From contig CALERM010000054.1 of assembly GCA_937907715.1 (NCBI GenBank), positions 1 to 31,650 of the forward strand: a stretch of DNA of 31,650 nt, read 5' to 3'. The notes below the pieces were generated by a model. That model saw only the letters and a list, made by a program, of their open reading frames with translations. It was not told the origin of the DNA and did no database searches. This DNA is from an uncultured Clostridia bacterium. GTDB taxonomy: Bacteria > Bacillota > Clostridia > Oscillospirales > Oscillospiraceae. Positions 7,903-15,767 of this stretch are shown one piece after another (the first letter of the stretch is position 1; each line of letters begins with the position of its first letter). The translations under genes and the position numbers were made by a program.

Positions 7903-7935
7903 GCCGCCCGGAGGAAGACTTCGGGCGGCATTTTT
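7903..7935 (+). terminator. Rho-independent terminator
   Basis: GCCGCCCG and its inner extension (7903-7913) pair with 7919-7929, including one G-T pair. The hairpin is followed by A and five T residues (7931-7935), 15 bases after the stop of the preceding gene. Confidence 0.85.
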
Positions 7936-7992
7936 CGGAGGAGTGCGCTGGAAATAACTGCCGGAGCCGTCGGATTGCGGCGAAAAAATGAG

Positions 7993-8039
7993 ACCGTATG
8001 GTATCTTTTCTGCTTGCGAATGGCACCATATGGTATCAT
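7993..8039 (+). promoter_or_regulatory. Twin operators and probable promoter of the XRE-comEC operon
   Basis: ACCGTATGGTATC (7993-8005) recurs as ACCATATGGTATC (8025-8037), with one base different. The cores ACC(G/A)TATGGT are a near-perfect and a perfect 10-bp palindrome. The repeats are 32 bases apart, about three helical turns, placing both on one face of DNA. The second overlaps an extended -10 (TGGTATCAT, 8031-8039), so binding there should block transcription. The XRE protein starting at 8058 is the obvious candidate ligand. A GGTGAT ribosome-site-like stretch lies at 8047-8052. Confidence 0.6.
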
Positions 8040-8057
8040 CATTTCCGGTGATGAAAC

Positions 8058-8264
8058 ATGTACTTTTCCAGAATCCGCGATTTGCGGGAGGATGCCGACC
8101 AGACCCAGCAGGCGGTTGCGGACTATTTGAATATGCAGCGGTGCGTCTACCGGCGCTATGAGCTTGGCGAGCGCGAAATTCCGGTCTGGGCGGTGATCCG
8201 GCTGGCGGAGTATTATCATGTATCGACCGACTATCTGCTCGGGCTGACCGAGCGAAAACGATGA
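8058..8264 (+). CDS. XRE-family helix-turn-helix regulator
   Basis: This 68-residue protein is a bare Cro/CI-type DNA-binding domain. Helices 2 and 3 are around 'QTQQAVADYLNMQRCVYRRYELGE', and the C-terminus reads 'YYHVSTDYLLGLTERKR', typical of small XRE proteins. There is no effector or dimerisation extension. Two palindromes just upstream suggest autoregulation and, since its stop overlaps the comEC start (ATGA), control of the whole comEC-to-ydcF operon. Several such orphan XRE proteins are known in Clostridia; the specific role is not. Confidence 0.88.
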   Translation: MYFSRIRDLREDADQTQQAVADYLNMQRCVYRRYELGEREIPVWAVIRLAEYYHVSTDYLLGLTERKR

Positions 8265-10534
8265 GACGCCTGTGCCGGTTTACAGCCGGCTTTTCGATCG
8301 GCTGCGCCGCGTGTGTGGCAGGACTTCGTTCCGGCGCATACCTTCTGTCGGCAATTGCTGCGGCGCTCTGTGTGCTGGCGCTGGTTTTCCGGAAGCAGCT
8401 GCATTTGCAGCGGCTTATGCCGGCGCTTCTGGGGCTGTCGGTGGCGCTTGCATGGTGCGGCGGCTACCGGGCAGTGCTGCTTCGTCCGATTGAAGCATTC
8501 TGCGCGCGGGAGCAGGCAGAAATTTCGGCGGAGGTTCTGGAGTATCCGACAAAATCGAGATATGGAAGCGCGGTGCTGGTGCGTGTGAACGCAGAGCCGC
8601 GGGGGATTCGCGCGGTGCTTTACTATTCGTCTGACGAGGCGCTTTCGCCCGGATACCGCGTCACGTGTACGGCAAAGCTGCGCGCGGCAAGCCCGGACAA
8701 TCTGGAACGCGACGAATATTATGCCTCGCGCGGGGTCTGGATGTGTGCGTCGGCAAAGGGCGAGCTGACGGTTGAAGCGGGGACACACTCGCTGCGGTAT
8801 TTCCCAGTCTACGCCGCCGAGCGGCTCAAGCGGATATGCACGGAAATCTTTTCGGCGGATACAGCCGGATTCATGCAGGCACTTCTGACGGGCGATAAAC
8901 AGAACCTTTCCTACGCGCTGCGAAATGACTTATCGCGCAGCGGTGTGTATCATGTGGTGGCGGTATCAGGCATGCATGTGAGTCTGCTTGCGGGGCTGGT
9001 GATGCTGCTCTGCGCGAAAAAGCGTGTGCTCTGTGCCGCACTGGGCATTCCGCTCGTCTGGTTTTTCGTACTGTTGACAGGCGCAAACGCTTCAAGTGTC
9101 CGCGCGGGTATCATGCAGACGATGCTGCTTATATCGGGACTGGCACGGCGCGAGCGAGACCCGTGGACGGCGTTTTCTGCTGCGCTGTTGGCGCTGCTGG
9201 CGGAAAACCCGTGGTCGCTGCGCAACGTGGGGCTGCTGCTGTCGTTTGCGTCGACAGGCGGCATTCTGCTGTTTTCGAAGCCTTTGTACCACGCGATGGT
9301 CGAGTCGAAAGTTTACGCGCATCTGGAGGACAATCATCCGCTTCTCGCGCGGGGACTTAGACCCGGCATTACCGCGACATGCTGCTCGCTTGCCTCAAGC
9401 GCGTTTTCCCTTCCGATCTGTGCAGTCTATTTCGGTGTGGTGTCCGTGTCTGGCTTTGTGACGAACGCACTTTGTCTGTGGCTGATCAGCCTGATTTTCT
9501 CGGCAGGACTGGCGCTGACGGCGGCGTCGTGCATCTGGCAGGCGCTCGGGCTGGGACCCGGCTGGCTGATCGGGCGCGCGGCGCAGCTGGTGCTTGGCGT
9601 GATCGGCGCGTTCTCGCGGCTTCCTTACAGCGCGGTTTCTCTGGATAACCCGTATGCCGCGGCATGGACGGTATTTTTCTTCTGCGCAGTGTGGATGATC
9701 TGTTTACAGCCGAAAAGGCTGCGCGCGTCTTTGACGCTCGGGTGCATTGCCGTCACGTTTACGCTTTGCATGGGGCTTTCCGCGCTCGATTACCGCAGCG
9801 CGGGCTTTACGTTCACGGCGCTCGATGTGGGGCAGGGGCAGTGCCTGATTTACACGGCAGACGGCGAGACGAACGTGATCGACTGCGGCGGCGTGCAAAA
9901 TGAGAGCGGTGAGCTTGCCGCGCGCTATCTCGAGGGAAACGGCGTGTTTCGGGTCGAGCGGCTTTTTCTGACGCACCCGGACGCAGACCACTGCAACGGC
10001 GCGGCGCAGCTCATGTCGCGTGTGCAGGTCAAAACGCTGTATCTTCCCATGACAGCGCTGAAAGAGCAAAGCGCCATGCTGCAGACGATCATCCGAACGG
10101 CGCGGGAGAACGGAACGCAGATGCGCTTTGTGCGCGAAGATCTGGAATTTCCGACGGAGCGCGGGAAAATCCGCGTGTTAGGACCCGATCTTCAGGAAAG
10201 CGGCAACGACGGCGGGCTTTGCGTCTTGGCAGCGCACGAAAAATATGATATTCTAATAACTGGCGATCTGAGTCAGAACGAGGAGTACCGGCTCTTATCC
10301 CAAAACGAGCTGCGGGGCATCGAACTTCTGGTCGCCGGGCATCACGGCGCTGCGACCTCAACCAGCGACGCGCTTCTGGCGCGGACCGGCGCGCGGACCG
10401 TGATTCTTTCCGTCGGTGCGGACAATTCCTACGGGCACCCGGCGGCGCAGACGCTTGCGCGTATCCAAAGCGCGGGCGCGGCAATTTACCGGACGGATGA
10501 AATGGGAACCATCGTCATCCGGGGAGGCAACTGA
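8261..10534 (+). CDS. comEC: DNA uptake channel protein ComEC/Rec2
   Basis: ComEC forms the membrane channel for single-stranded DNA entry during transformation. The 757-residue product has the family order. Hydrophobic helices and a soluble OB-like region lie in residues 1-185. The Competence domain follows ('LSRSGVYHVVAVSGMHVSLLAGL' region near 225-250) with many membrane helices to about 500. A C-terminal metallo-beta-lactamase-like domain contains 'LDVGQGQCLIY', 'LTHPDADHCNG' and 'AGHHGAATSTS', so the metal-binding motifs of the possible nuclease are present. The start overlaps the XRE stop and the end overlaps holA by one base. No comEA is adjacent. The intact length argues against decay. 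Confidence 0.94.
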   Translation: MRRLCRFTAGFSIGCAACVAGLRSGAYLLSAIAAALCVLALVFRKQLHLQRLMPALLGLSVALAWCGGYRAVLLRPIEAFCAREQAEISAEVLEYPTKSRYGSAVLVRVNAEPRGIRAVLYYSSDEALSPGYRVTCTAKLRAASPDNLERDEYYASRGVWMCASAKGELTVEAGTHSLRYFPVYAAERLKRICTEIFSADTAGFMQALLTGDKQNLSYALRNDLSRSGVYHVVAVSGMHVSLLAGLVMLLCAKKRVLCAALGIPLVWFFVLLTGANASSVRAGIMQTMLLISGLARRERDPWTAFSAALLALLAENPWSLRNVGLLLSFASTGGILLFSKPLYHAMVESKVYAHLEDNHPLLARGLRPGITATCCSLASSAFSLPICAVYFGVVSVSGFVTNALCLWLISLIFSAGLALTAASCIWQALGLGPGWLIGRAAQLVLGVIGAFSRLPYSAVSLDNPYAAAWTVFFFCAVWMICLQPKRLRASLTLGCIAVTFTLCMGLSALDYRSAGFTFTALDVGQGQCLIYTADGETNVIDCGGVQNESGELAARYLEGNGVFRVERLFLTHPDADHCNGAAQLMSRVQVKTLYLPMTALKEQSAMLQTIIRTARENGTQMRFVREDLEFPTERGKIRVLGPDLQESGNDGGLCVLAAHEKYDILITGDLSQNEEYRLLSQNELRGIELLVAGHHGAATSTSDALLARTGARTVILSVGADNSYGHPAAQTLARIQSAGAAIYRTDEMGTIVIRGGN

Positions 10535-11589
10535 TGGCAAAAAAACAGACCGGGCAGACGGACGATACTCTGCGGCAGTTCAAGCAGGACCTGAAAAATA
10601 ACAGCCTGGGAAATTTCTATATTTTCTGCGGCGAGGAGGCGTTTCTGCGGGATTACTATCTCGCGGAGCTGACAAAAAAGCTGACGAGCGGTCCTGCCGC
10701 GGAGTTCAACAGTCACCGCTTTGACAGCGCAAGCATTTCTCCGCAGGCGCTTCTGGATGCGGTGGAGGCGATGCCCATGATGGCGGAGCGGACGCTGGTG
10801 CGCGTGGACGATGTGGACCTTTTTAAGCTCCCCGAGCAGGCAAGAGAGCAGTACCGCGGCATTTTTGAGGATTTGCCGGACTATGTGTGCCTGGTGTTCT
10901 GCTACGATACGATTGAGTATAAGCCGAACGGGCAGCTGCGCAAGCTTTCGGACACGCTCAAAAAGTGCGCGCAGGTGGTGGAATTTCAGAAGCCCTCGGA
11001 GCGGGAGCTTTGCACGTGGATTGCGCGGCACTTCCGGGCGGAGGGAAAGCTGATTTCCGACAAGCTGGCGAGCTATCTGATTTTTCTGACCGGCGGCGGT
11101 ATGACGCAGCTGTCCGGCGAAATCAGAAAGCTCTCTGCCTATGCCTCCGGAGAAGAAATCCAGCGCTCGGACATCGACGCGGTGGTGACGCCGGTTCTCA
11201 ATGCGCAGACCTTTGATATTTCGAACGCTGTGGCAGACGGGAATTTTCAGCTGGCGCTGACCAAATTGCAGGAGCTGTTCGCCATGCAGGCAGAGCCGAT
11301 TGCCATTCTCGGCGCGGTCGGCTCGCAGATCCGAAGGCTTTACTACGCCAGAACGCTTGCCGCCTGCGGCAAAAACCAGCAGACCTTCATGGACCTGACC
11401 GGCAACAAGAGCAGCTACGCGGCAAACCTTACCTTTACTGCGGCGCGGAAGGTTCCGGAGGCGTTCTGCGCGCGGGCGGTGGAGCTGTGCTTACAGGCGG
11501 ACCGCGACATGAAGCGAAGCGTGGACGACCCGGAGCGGCTTCTGGAGGTCCTGATTGCGGCGCTCTGGCAGGAGGCGCGCCGTGGTTAA
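10534..11589 (+). CDS. holA: DNA polymerase III subunit delta HolA
   Basis: Delta opens the sliding-clamp ring as part of the clamp loader. The 351-residue product begins with the family's 'LGNFYIFCGEEAFLRDYYLAEL' region and lacks an active ATPase site, as expected for delta. The C-terminal collar helices contain 'EPIAILGAVGSQIRRLYYARTLA'. The comEC-holA order is widespread in Firmicutes. In Bacillus rpsT follows, but here rnmV does. The ATG overlaps the comEC stop by one base, indicating coupling. Confidence 0.93.
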   Translation: MAKKQTGQTDDTLRQFKQDLKNNSLGNFYIFCGEEAFLRDYYLAELTKKLTSGPAAEFNSHRFDSASISPQALLDAVEAMPMMAERTLVRVDDVDLFKLPEQAREQYRGIFEDLPDYVCLVFCYDTIEYKPNGQLRKLSDTLKKCAQVVEFQKPSERELCTWIARHFRAEGKLISDKLASYLIFLTGGGMTQLSGEIRKLSAYASGEEIQRSDIDAVVTPVLNAQTFDISNAVADGNFQLALTKLQELFAMQAEPIAILGAVGSQIRRLYYARTLAACGKNQQTFMDLTGNKSSYAANLTFTAARKVPEAFCARAVELCLQADRDMKRSVDDPERLLEVLIAALWQEARRG

Positions 11590-12172
11590 GATCAGGCAGG
11601 CGATTGTCGTCGAGGGAAAATATGATCAGAACACGCTCTCGCAGCTTGTCGACGCGACGATTTTTCAGACGCACGGCTTCGGCGTGATGCACGATAAGGC
11701 GCTTCTGGCGCTGCTGCGGCGCGCAGCGCAGACGACGGGGCTGATTATCTTCACCGATTCCGACGGCGCGGGCTTTGTGATCCGCAATTATTTAAAGGGC
11801 GCGCTGCCCAAAGAGGGCGTGCTGCACGCCTACATCCCCGATATTCCAGGCAAGGAAAAGCGCAAGCGCGCACCCGGAAAAGAGGGGCTGCTCGGCGTGG
11901 AGGGCATGACGAAGGAAATTCTCCTGGAAGCACTTTCCAACGCGGGCGCGGAGGTTGACGGCGAGACGGGGAAAAAGACGGGCGGAAGCATCACGAAGCT
12001 CGATCTTTATACCGCCGGACTTTCCGGAAGACCGGACAGTCAGAAAAAGCGCGAGGCATTTTTAAGTCGGCTGCGATTTCCGACGCACATGAGCGCGAAC
12101 GCGCTGCTGGATGCGCTGAATTTATTATATACGCGGGAGGAATTTCTCTCGCTGTTTGAGGAAACAACATGA
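11582..12172 (+). CDS. rnmV: Ribonuclease M5 (5S rRNA maturation)
   Basis: RNase M5 is a Toprim nuclease that trims 5S rRNA precursors on the ribosome with L18. The 196-residue product shows the Toprim motifs 'AIVVEGKYDQNTL' (Glu11) and 'FTDSDGAG' (Asp59 and Asp61), followed by the M5 C-terminal domain. The start chosen is GTG at 11582, six bases after a perfect AGGAGG, overlapping the end of holA by eight bases. A TTG 27 bases upstream has no such site. In Bacillus rnmV sits beside ksgA, while here it is embedded in the comEC operon. Confidence 0.9.
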   Translation: MVKIRQAIVVEGKYDQNTLSQLVDATIFQTHGFGVMHDKALLALLRRAAQTTGLIIFTDSDGAGFVIRNYLKGALPKEGVLHAYIPDIPGKEKRKRAPGKEGLLGVEGMTKEILLEALSNAGAEVDGETGKKTGGSITKLDLYTAGLSGRPDSQKKREAFLSRLRFPTHMSANALLDALNLLYTREEFLSLFEETT

Positions 12173-14055
12173 TTGACATTTCTGTAAAGGACCTTGTCAA
12201 GAGCTTTGACGAGGACGGGAATCTTTTAGACGGTATCAGCTTTGACGTGCAGTCGGGCGAGCGCGTCGGTCTGCTCGGCAAAAATGGCGCGGGCAAGACG
12301 ACGCTGTTTAAGATTCTGACGGGCGAAATTGATTATAATTCCGGCACGATTGCCTTCGCGCAGGGCAAAAAGGTGGGGCTGATCTCCCAGATTCCGGTTT
12401 ATCCGCCGGAATTTCTGGTCAGCGACGTGCTGCGCGCGGCGTTCTCCGGGCTGGACAAAATCAAAGCTCGCATGCGCGAGCTGGAGGGGCAGATGACCGA
12501 GCATACGCCGAAGGAAATATTGACGGAGTACGACGCGCTCACGAACCGCTTCGAAGCCGGCGGTGGGTATGAAATCGACACCGAGACGGACAAGATCTGC
12601 AACGGTCTGGCGATTCCGCAATCGCAGCGCGAGCAGTTGTTTTCCTCTCTTTCCGGCGGGGAAAAGACGAGAGTGAATCTGGCGCGGCTGCTTCTCGAGA
12701 AGACCGACATCCTGCTGCTCGACGAGCCGACCAACCATCTGGATATGCACGCAGTGGAGTGGCTGGAGGAATACATCTCGCGCTTTAAGGGGACAGTTCT
12801 GACAATTTCCCACGACCGGTATTTTCTGGACCGTGTGGTCAACCGTATCATTGAGATTTCAAACGGCAAGGCGGAGTTTTACTCCGGCAATTATTCGTTC
12901 TACGTGCAGGAAAAGCAGGCGCGCTTTGAGCTGCAGCTCAAGCAGTATGAAAAAGAGCAGGCAAAACTCTCGCAGCTTGGCTTTACGCTTGAGCGCATGA
13001 AGGGCTGGGGCATCAACAACCGCACGCTCTACCGGCGCGCGATGTCCATCCAGCACCGGATGGACCGGATTGAAAAGACCGAAAAGCCGAAGATAGAAAA
13101 GACCATGCGCGCGCGCTTTGCCGAGCGGGACTTTTTTGGCGACGAGGTGCTGACGGTCAAGGGGCTCGGCAAGGCGTTTGACGGAAGGACGCTGTTTCAT
13201 GACGTGGACCTGCAGGTTGCAGGCGGCGAGCGCATTGCGCTGCTGGGCGACAACGGCACAGGCAAGACGACCTTTCTGAAGGTTCTGCTCGGAGAGGAAG
13301 CGGGCGTGGGCAAGATCAAATTCGGTCCCACGGTCAAGTGGGCGTATCTGCCGCAGATTATCCACTTCGAGCACCCCGAGCGGACGTTACTTGACACGAT
13401 GCTGTATGAGAAAAACTGCACCGTGCAGACCGCGCGCGACCGGCTGGGCGCCTATCTTTTTGAAGGCGAGGACGTGTTCAAGACCGTTTCCTCGCTCTCC
13501 GGCGGCGAGCAGTCGAGGCTGCGGCTGTGCATGCTGATGGACGAGAAAATCAATCTGCTCATTCTCGACGAGCCGACGAACCATCTGGACCTGGCGTCGA
13601 GAGAGTGGGTTGAGGACGCGCTGGAGGAGTATGAGGGCGCGCTGCTGTTCGTGTCCCACGACCGCTATTTTGTGGACAAATTCGCCACGCGCATCTGGGA
13701 ACTGGAAAACCAGACCATTCGCGATTTTCCGTGCGGCTATGAAAAATACCGCTCGATCAAAGCCTTTGAGGCATTGCAGGCGGCGCCTGCCGCGAAGGAA
13801 AAGCGCGAAAAAAAGGAAAAACCCAAAAGTACCGGCGGCAGCAAGGCAATCGAGAAGAAAATCAAGACGCTCGAGCGCGACATTGAAAAGCAGGAGACGC
13901 TGATTGCCGGGCTGGACGAAAAAATCGCGGCGGCAGGCGCCGACTATCAGGAGCTTTCGCGCCTGATGGAGGAGAAGCAAACGGAAGAGACAAAGCTCTC
14001 CGGCATGATGGACGAGTGGGAGAGCCTGAGTTTGCAGCTGGAGGAGAACGTATGA
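12169..14055 (+). CDS. ABC-F family ATPase (ribosome-associated type)
   Basis: The 628-residue protein has two ATP-binding cassettes and no membrane helices, which defines ABC-F. The first Walker A is 'GKNGAGKTT' (37-45), with signature 'LSGGEKTR' and 'LLLDEPTNHLD' (161-192). The second Walker A 'GDNGTGKTT' is near 359, followed by 'LSGGEQSR' near 444. Between them is the P-site tRNA interaction linker region (about 240-310), and at the C-terminus a Lys/Glu-rich coiled coil (about 530-628). ABC-F proteins act on ribosomes, in translation or antibiotic protection. The subtype cannot be fixed by eye, though the C-terminal coiled coil recalls Uup/YfmR-like members rather than short resistance types. 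ATGA overlap with rnmV. Confidence 0.9.
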   Translation: MIDISVKDLVKSFDEDGNLLDGISFDVQSGERVGLLGKNGAGKTTLFKILTGEIDYNSGTIAFAQGKKVGLISQIPVYPPEFLVSDVLRAAFSGLDKIKARMRELEGQMTEHTPKEILTEYDALTNRFEAGGGYEIDTETDKICNGLAIPQSQREQLFSSLSGGEKTRVNLARLLLEKTDILLLDEPTNHLDMHAVEWLEEYISRFKGTVLTISHDRYFLDRVVNRIIEISNGKAEFYSGNYSFYVQEKQARFELQLKQYEKEQAKLSQLGFTLERMKGWGINNRTLYRRAMSIQHRMDRIEKTEKPKIEKTMRARFAERDFFGDEVLTVKGLGKAFDGRTLFHDVDLQVAGGERIALLGDNGTGKTTFLKVLLGEEAGVGKIKFGPTVKWAYLPQIIHFEHPERTLLDTMLYEKNCTVQTARDRLGAYLFEGEDVFKTVSSLSGGEQSRLRLCMLMDEKINLLILDEPTNHLDLASREWVEDALEEYEGALLFVSHDRYFVDKFATRIWELENQTIRDFPCGYEKYRSIKAFEALQAAPAAKEKREKKEKPKSTGGSKAIEKKIKTLERDIEKQETLIAGLDEKIAAAGADYQELSRLMEEKQTEETKLSGMMDEWESLSLQLEENV

Positions 14056-14780
14056 CGCTGTATGTGCTGGCGGCAATTTTTGCAGTTCTCGGCATTGTGT
14101 GTATTTTGCTGCCGTTTCATGTGGCGATGACGGGGCTGTGCTTTCTGGCGCTGGGCGCGGTGTGTCTTGCGCTGCGGCTGCTGCGCGGAAAAAAACACGA
14201 GAGGACGTGGCGTGTGGTTTTACTGACGCTTACCGGCGTTTGCATGCTGACAGTGTTCGGGGCAATGCTATATATTGACCGCGAGGGACGCCCAAACGCG
14301 CCGGAAGGCGCAGATGCGCCGGAGTTTGTCGTGGTGCTGGGCGCGCAGGTGCAGGGAGATCAGCCGTCGCTGACACTCAAGAAACGGCTCGACCTGGCGC
14401 TGGAGTATTTAGACGAGCATCCGCGCTCAAGCGTCGTCGTCTCCGGCGGGCAGGGCGCGGACGAAGCGTATACGGAAGCGTCCGTCATGGCAAACTATCT
14501 CACCGCGCGCGGTGTGGACGAAAGCCGGGTTTTGCTGGAGGAGCAGGCGAGCAACACGCGCGAGAATCTGGAGTTTTCCCGGACGCTTGCGCAGGCGCAT
14601 GGCATGCGGACCGACCGTGTGCTGATCATCACGAGTGATTTTCATCTCTGCCGCGCCAAATACCTGGCGAAGAAGCTCGGCATGGAGCCGTATGGACTGG
14701 CAAGCAGGACCTGGCCCGAGATTTTGCGGGTGAATTATCTCCTGCGGGAGGTGTTTGCCTTTGTGAAGGCAGCACTGTGA
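14052..14780 (+). CDS. YdcF/SanA-like DUF218 membrane protein
   Basis: The 242-residue product starts with three hydrophobic helices (about 2-22, 26-45, 56-74). A DUF218 domain follows with 'FVVVLGAQV', 'SVVVSGGQG', 'EASVMANYL', 'EEQASNTRENLEFS' and 'VLIITSDFHLCRAKYLAKKLG', all typical. Family members such as SanA affect envelope permeability, but the biochemical activity is unclear. The ATG at 14052 overlaps the preceding TGA. An earlier in-frame start at 14016 lies inside the ABC-F gene and has no ribosome site. It is the last gene of the comEC operon. Confidence 0.87.
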   Translation: MTLYVLAAIFAVLGIVCILLPFHVAMTGLCFLALGAVCLALRLLRGKKHERTWRVVLLTLTGVCMLTVFGAMLYIDREGRPNAPEGADAPEFVVVLGAQVQGDQPSLTLKKRLDLALEYLDEHPRSSVVVSGGQGADEAYTEASVMANYLTARGVDESRVLLEEQASNTRENLEFSRTLAQAHGMRTDRVLIITSDFHLCRAKYLAKKLGMEPYGLASRTWPEILRVNYLLREVFAFVKAAL

Positions 14781-14828
14781 TTTTTTGCTGCCACGGCAAA
14801 AAAGACGCTCTGGAAGTCCTCTTCCAGA
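14781..14828. repeat. Two hairpins between the ydcF-like gene and mrp
   Basis: TTTTTTGC (14781-14788) pairs with GCAAAAAA (14796-14803). TCTGGAAG (14809-14816) pairs with 14821-14828 around TCCT. Neither is followed by T residues on the plus strand, so they are not standard terminators. They may still end the comEC operon, since mrp has its own promoter. Confidence 0.4.
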
Positions 14829-14838
14829 ACCAAAAAAT

Positions 14839-14867
14839 TTGACTTTTCCCCAACCGGGAGTTAGAAT
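14839..14867 (+). promoter_or_regulatory. Strong promoter of mrp
   Basis: TTGACT (14839-14844), exactly 17 bases, then TAGAAT (14862-14867): one mismatch per hexamer. AAGGAG follows before the ATG at 14892, leaving a short leader. Confidence 0.8.
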
Positions 14868-14891
14868 AAAACAAAAAAGGAGATTTTTCTT

Positions 14892-15719
14892 ATGAGTGCA
14901 TCGTGCAGCGGCAACTGCGACAGCTGCGGCGAAAGCTGCTCCAGCCGCAGCCCGGAGAGCCTTCTGGCTCCTGCCAACAAGCGTTCCAACGTCAGGCATG
15001 TCATCGCCGTCGTCTCCGGCAAGGGCGGCGTCGGCAAGTCGACCGTGACGTCCATGATGGCGGTCGCCATGAACAAGCTCGGCTACAAGACGGCAATTCT
15101 CGACGCCGACATCACAGGACCGTCCATTCCGCAGGCGTTCGGTCTGCATCAGCCCGCAGTCGGAAGTGACGATGGCATCATCCCCGCCGTTACGAAAGAC
15201 GGCATCAAGATCATGTCCATCAATCTTCTGCTGCCCAAGGAGACGGACCCTGTCGTCTGGCGGGGACCTGTGGTCGCGGGCGCGGTCAAGCAGTTCTGGA
15301 CCGACGTTTGCTGGGGAGACGTGGACTACATGTTCGTCGACCTTCCTCCCGGAACGGGCGATGTGCCGCTGACGGTCTTCCAGTCGCTGCCGATTGACGG
15401 CGTGATTCTCGTTACCAGCCCGCAGAGTCTGGTGTCCATGATCGTCTCCAAGGCGGTCAACATGGCGAAGATGATGGATGTGCCGGTCTACGGCTTCGTG
15501 GAGAACTACAGCTATTTCAAATGTCCCGACTGCGGCAAGACGGTTGAGATTTTCGGCAAGAGCAAGCTTTCGGAGATTGCGCTGGAGTACAGCCTGCCGG
15601 TGCTGGCGCGGCTTCCCATCGACCCCGACACCGCGCGTCTGTGCGACGAAGGCAAGATGGAGCAGGTGAATCTCGACGGCGTCATGCCCGCGGCAGAGCT
15701 GATTGCAAAGGTCAAATAA
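14892..15719 (+). CDS. mrp: Mrp/NBP35-type Fe-S cluster carrier ATPase
   Basis: The 275-residue P-loop protein carries the deviant Walker A 'GKGGVGKST' (43-51), the switch 'DADITGPSIP' (71-80) and 'VDLPPGTGD' (149-157). 'CPDC' (211-214) is the cluster-binding pair at the dimer interface. These define the ApbC/Mrp family that carries Fe-S clusters to apoproteins. The N-terminus has an extra cysteine set at residues 5, 9, 12 and 16, like the N-terminal cluster motif of NBP35 proteins, and lacks the MIP18-like domain found in some Mrp proteins. Single-gene unit with its own promoter and terminator. Confidence 0.93.
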   Translation: MSASCSGNCDSCGESCSSRSPESLLAPANKRSNVRHVIAVVSGKGGVGKSTVTSMMAVAMNKLGYKTAILDADITGPSIPQAFGLHQPAVGSDDGIIPAVTKDGIKIMSINLLLPKETDPVVWRGPVVAGAVKQFWTDVCWGDVDYMFVDLPPGTGDVPLTVFQSLPIDGVILVTSPQSLVSMIVSKAVNMAKMMDVPVYGFVENYSYFKCPDCGKTVEIFGKSKLSEIALEYSLPVLARLPIDPDTARLCDEGKMEQVNLDGVMPAAELIAKVK

Positions 15720-15726
15720 GACGCAA

Positions 15727-15759
15727 AACGCCCGGCAAAGCAGCGCTTTGCCGGGCGTT
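15727..15759. terminator. Bidirectional hairpin terminator between mrp and the WYL gene
   Basis: A perfect 15-bp stem (15727-15741 with 15745-15759, loop AGC) lies between two convergent stop codons. T residues flank it on both strands (TTTT on the minus side, GTTTGG then CTTTATT on the plus side), so it probably serves both genes. Confidence 0.85.
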
Positions 15760-15767
15760 GTTTGGCT

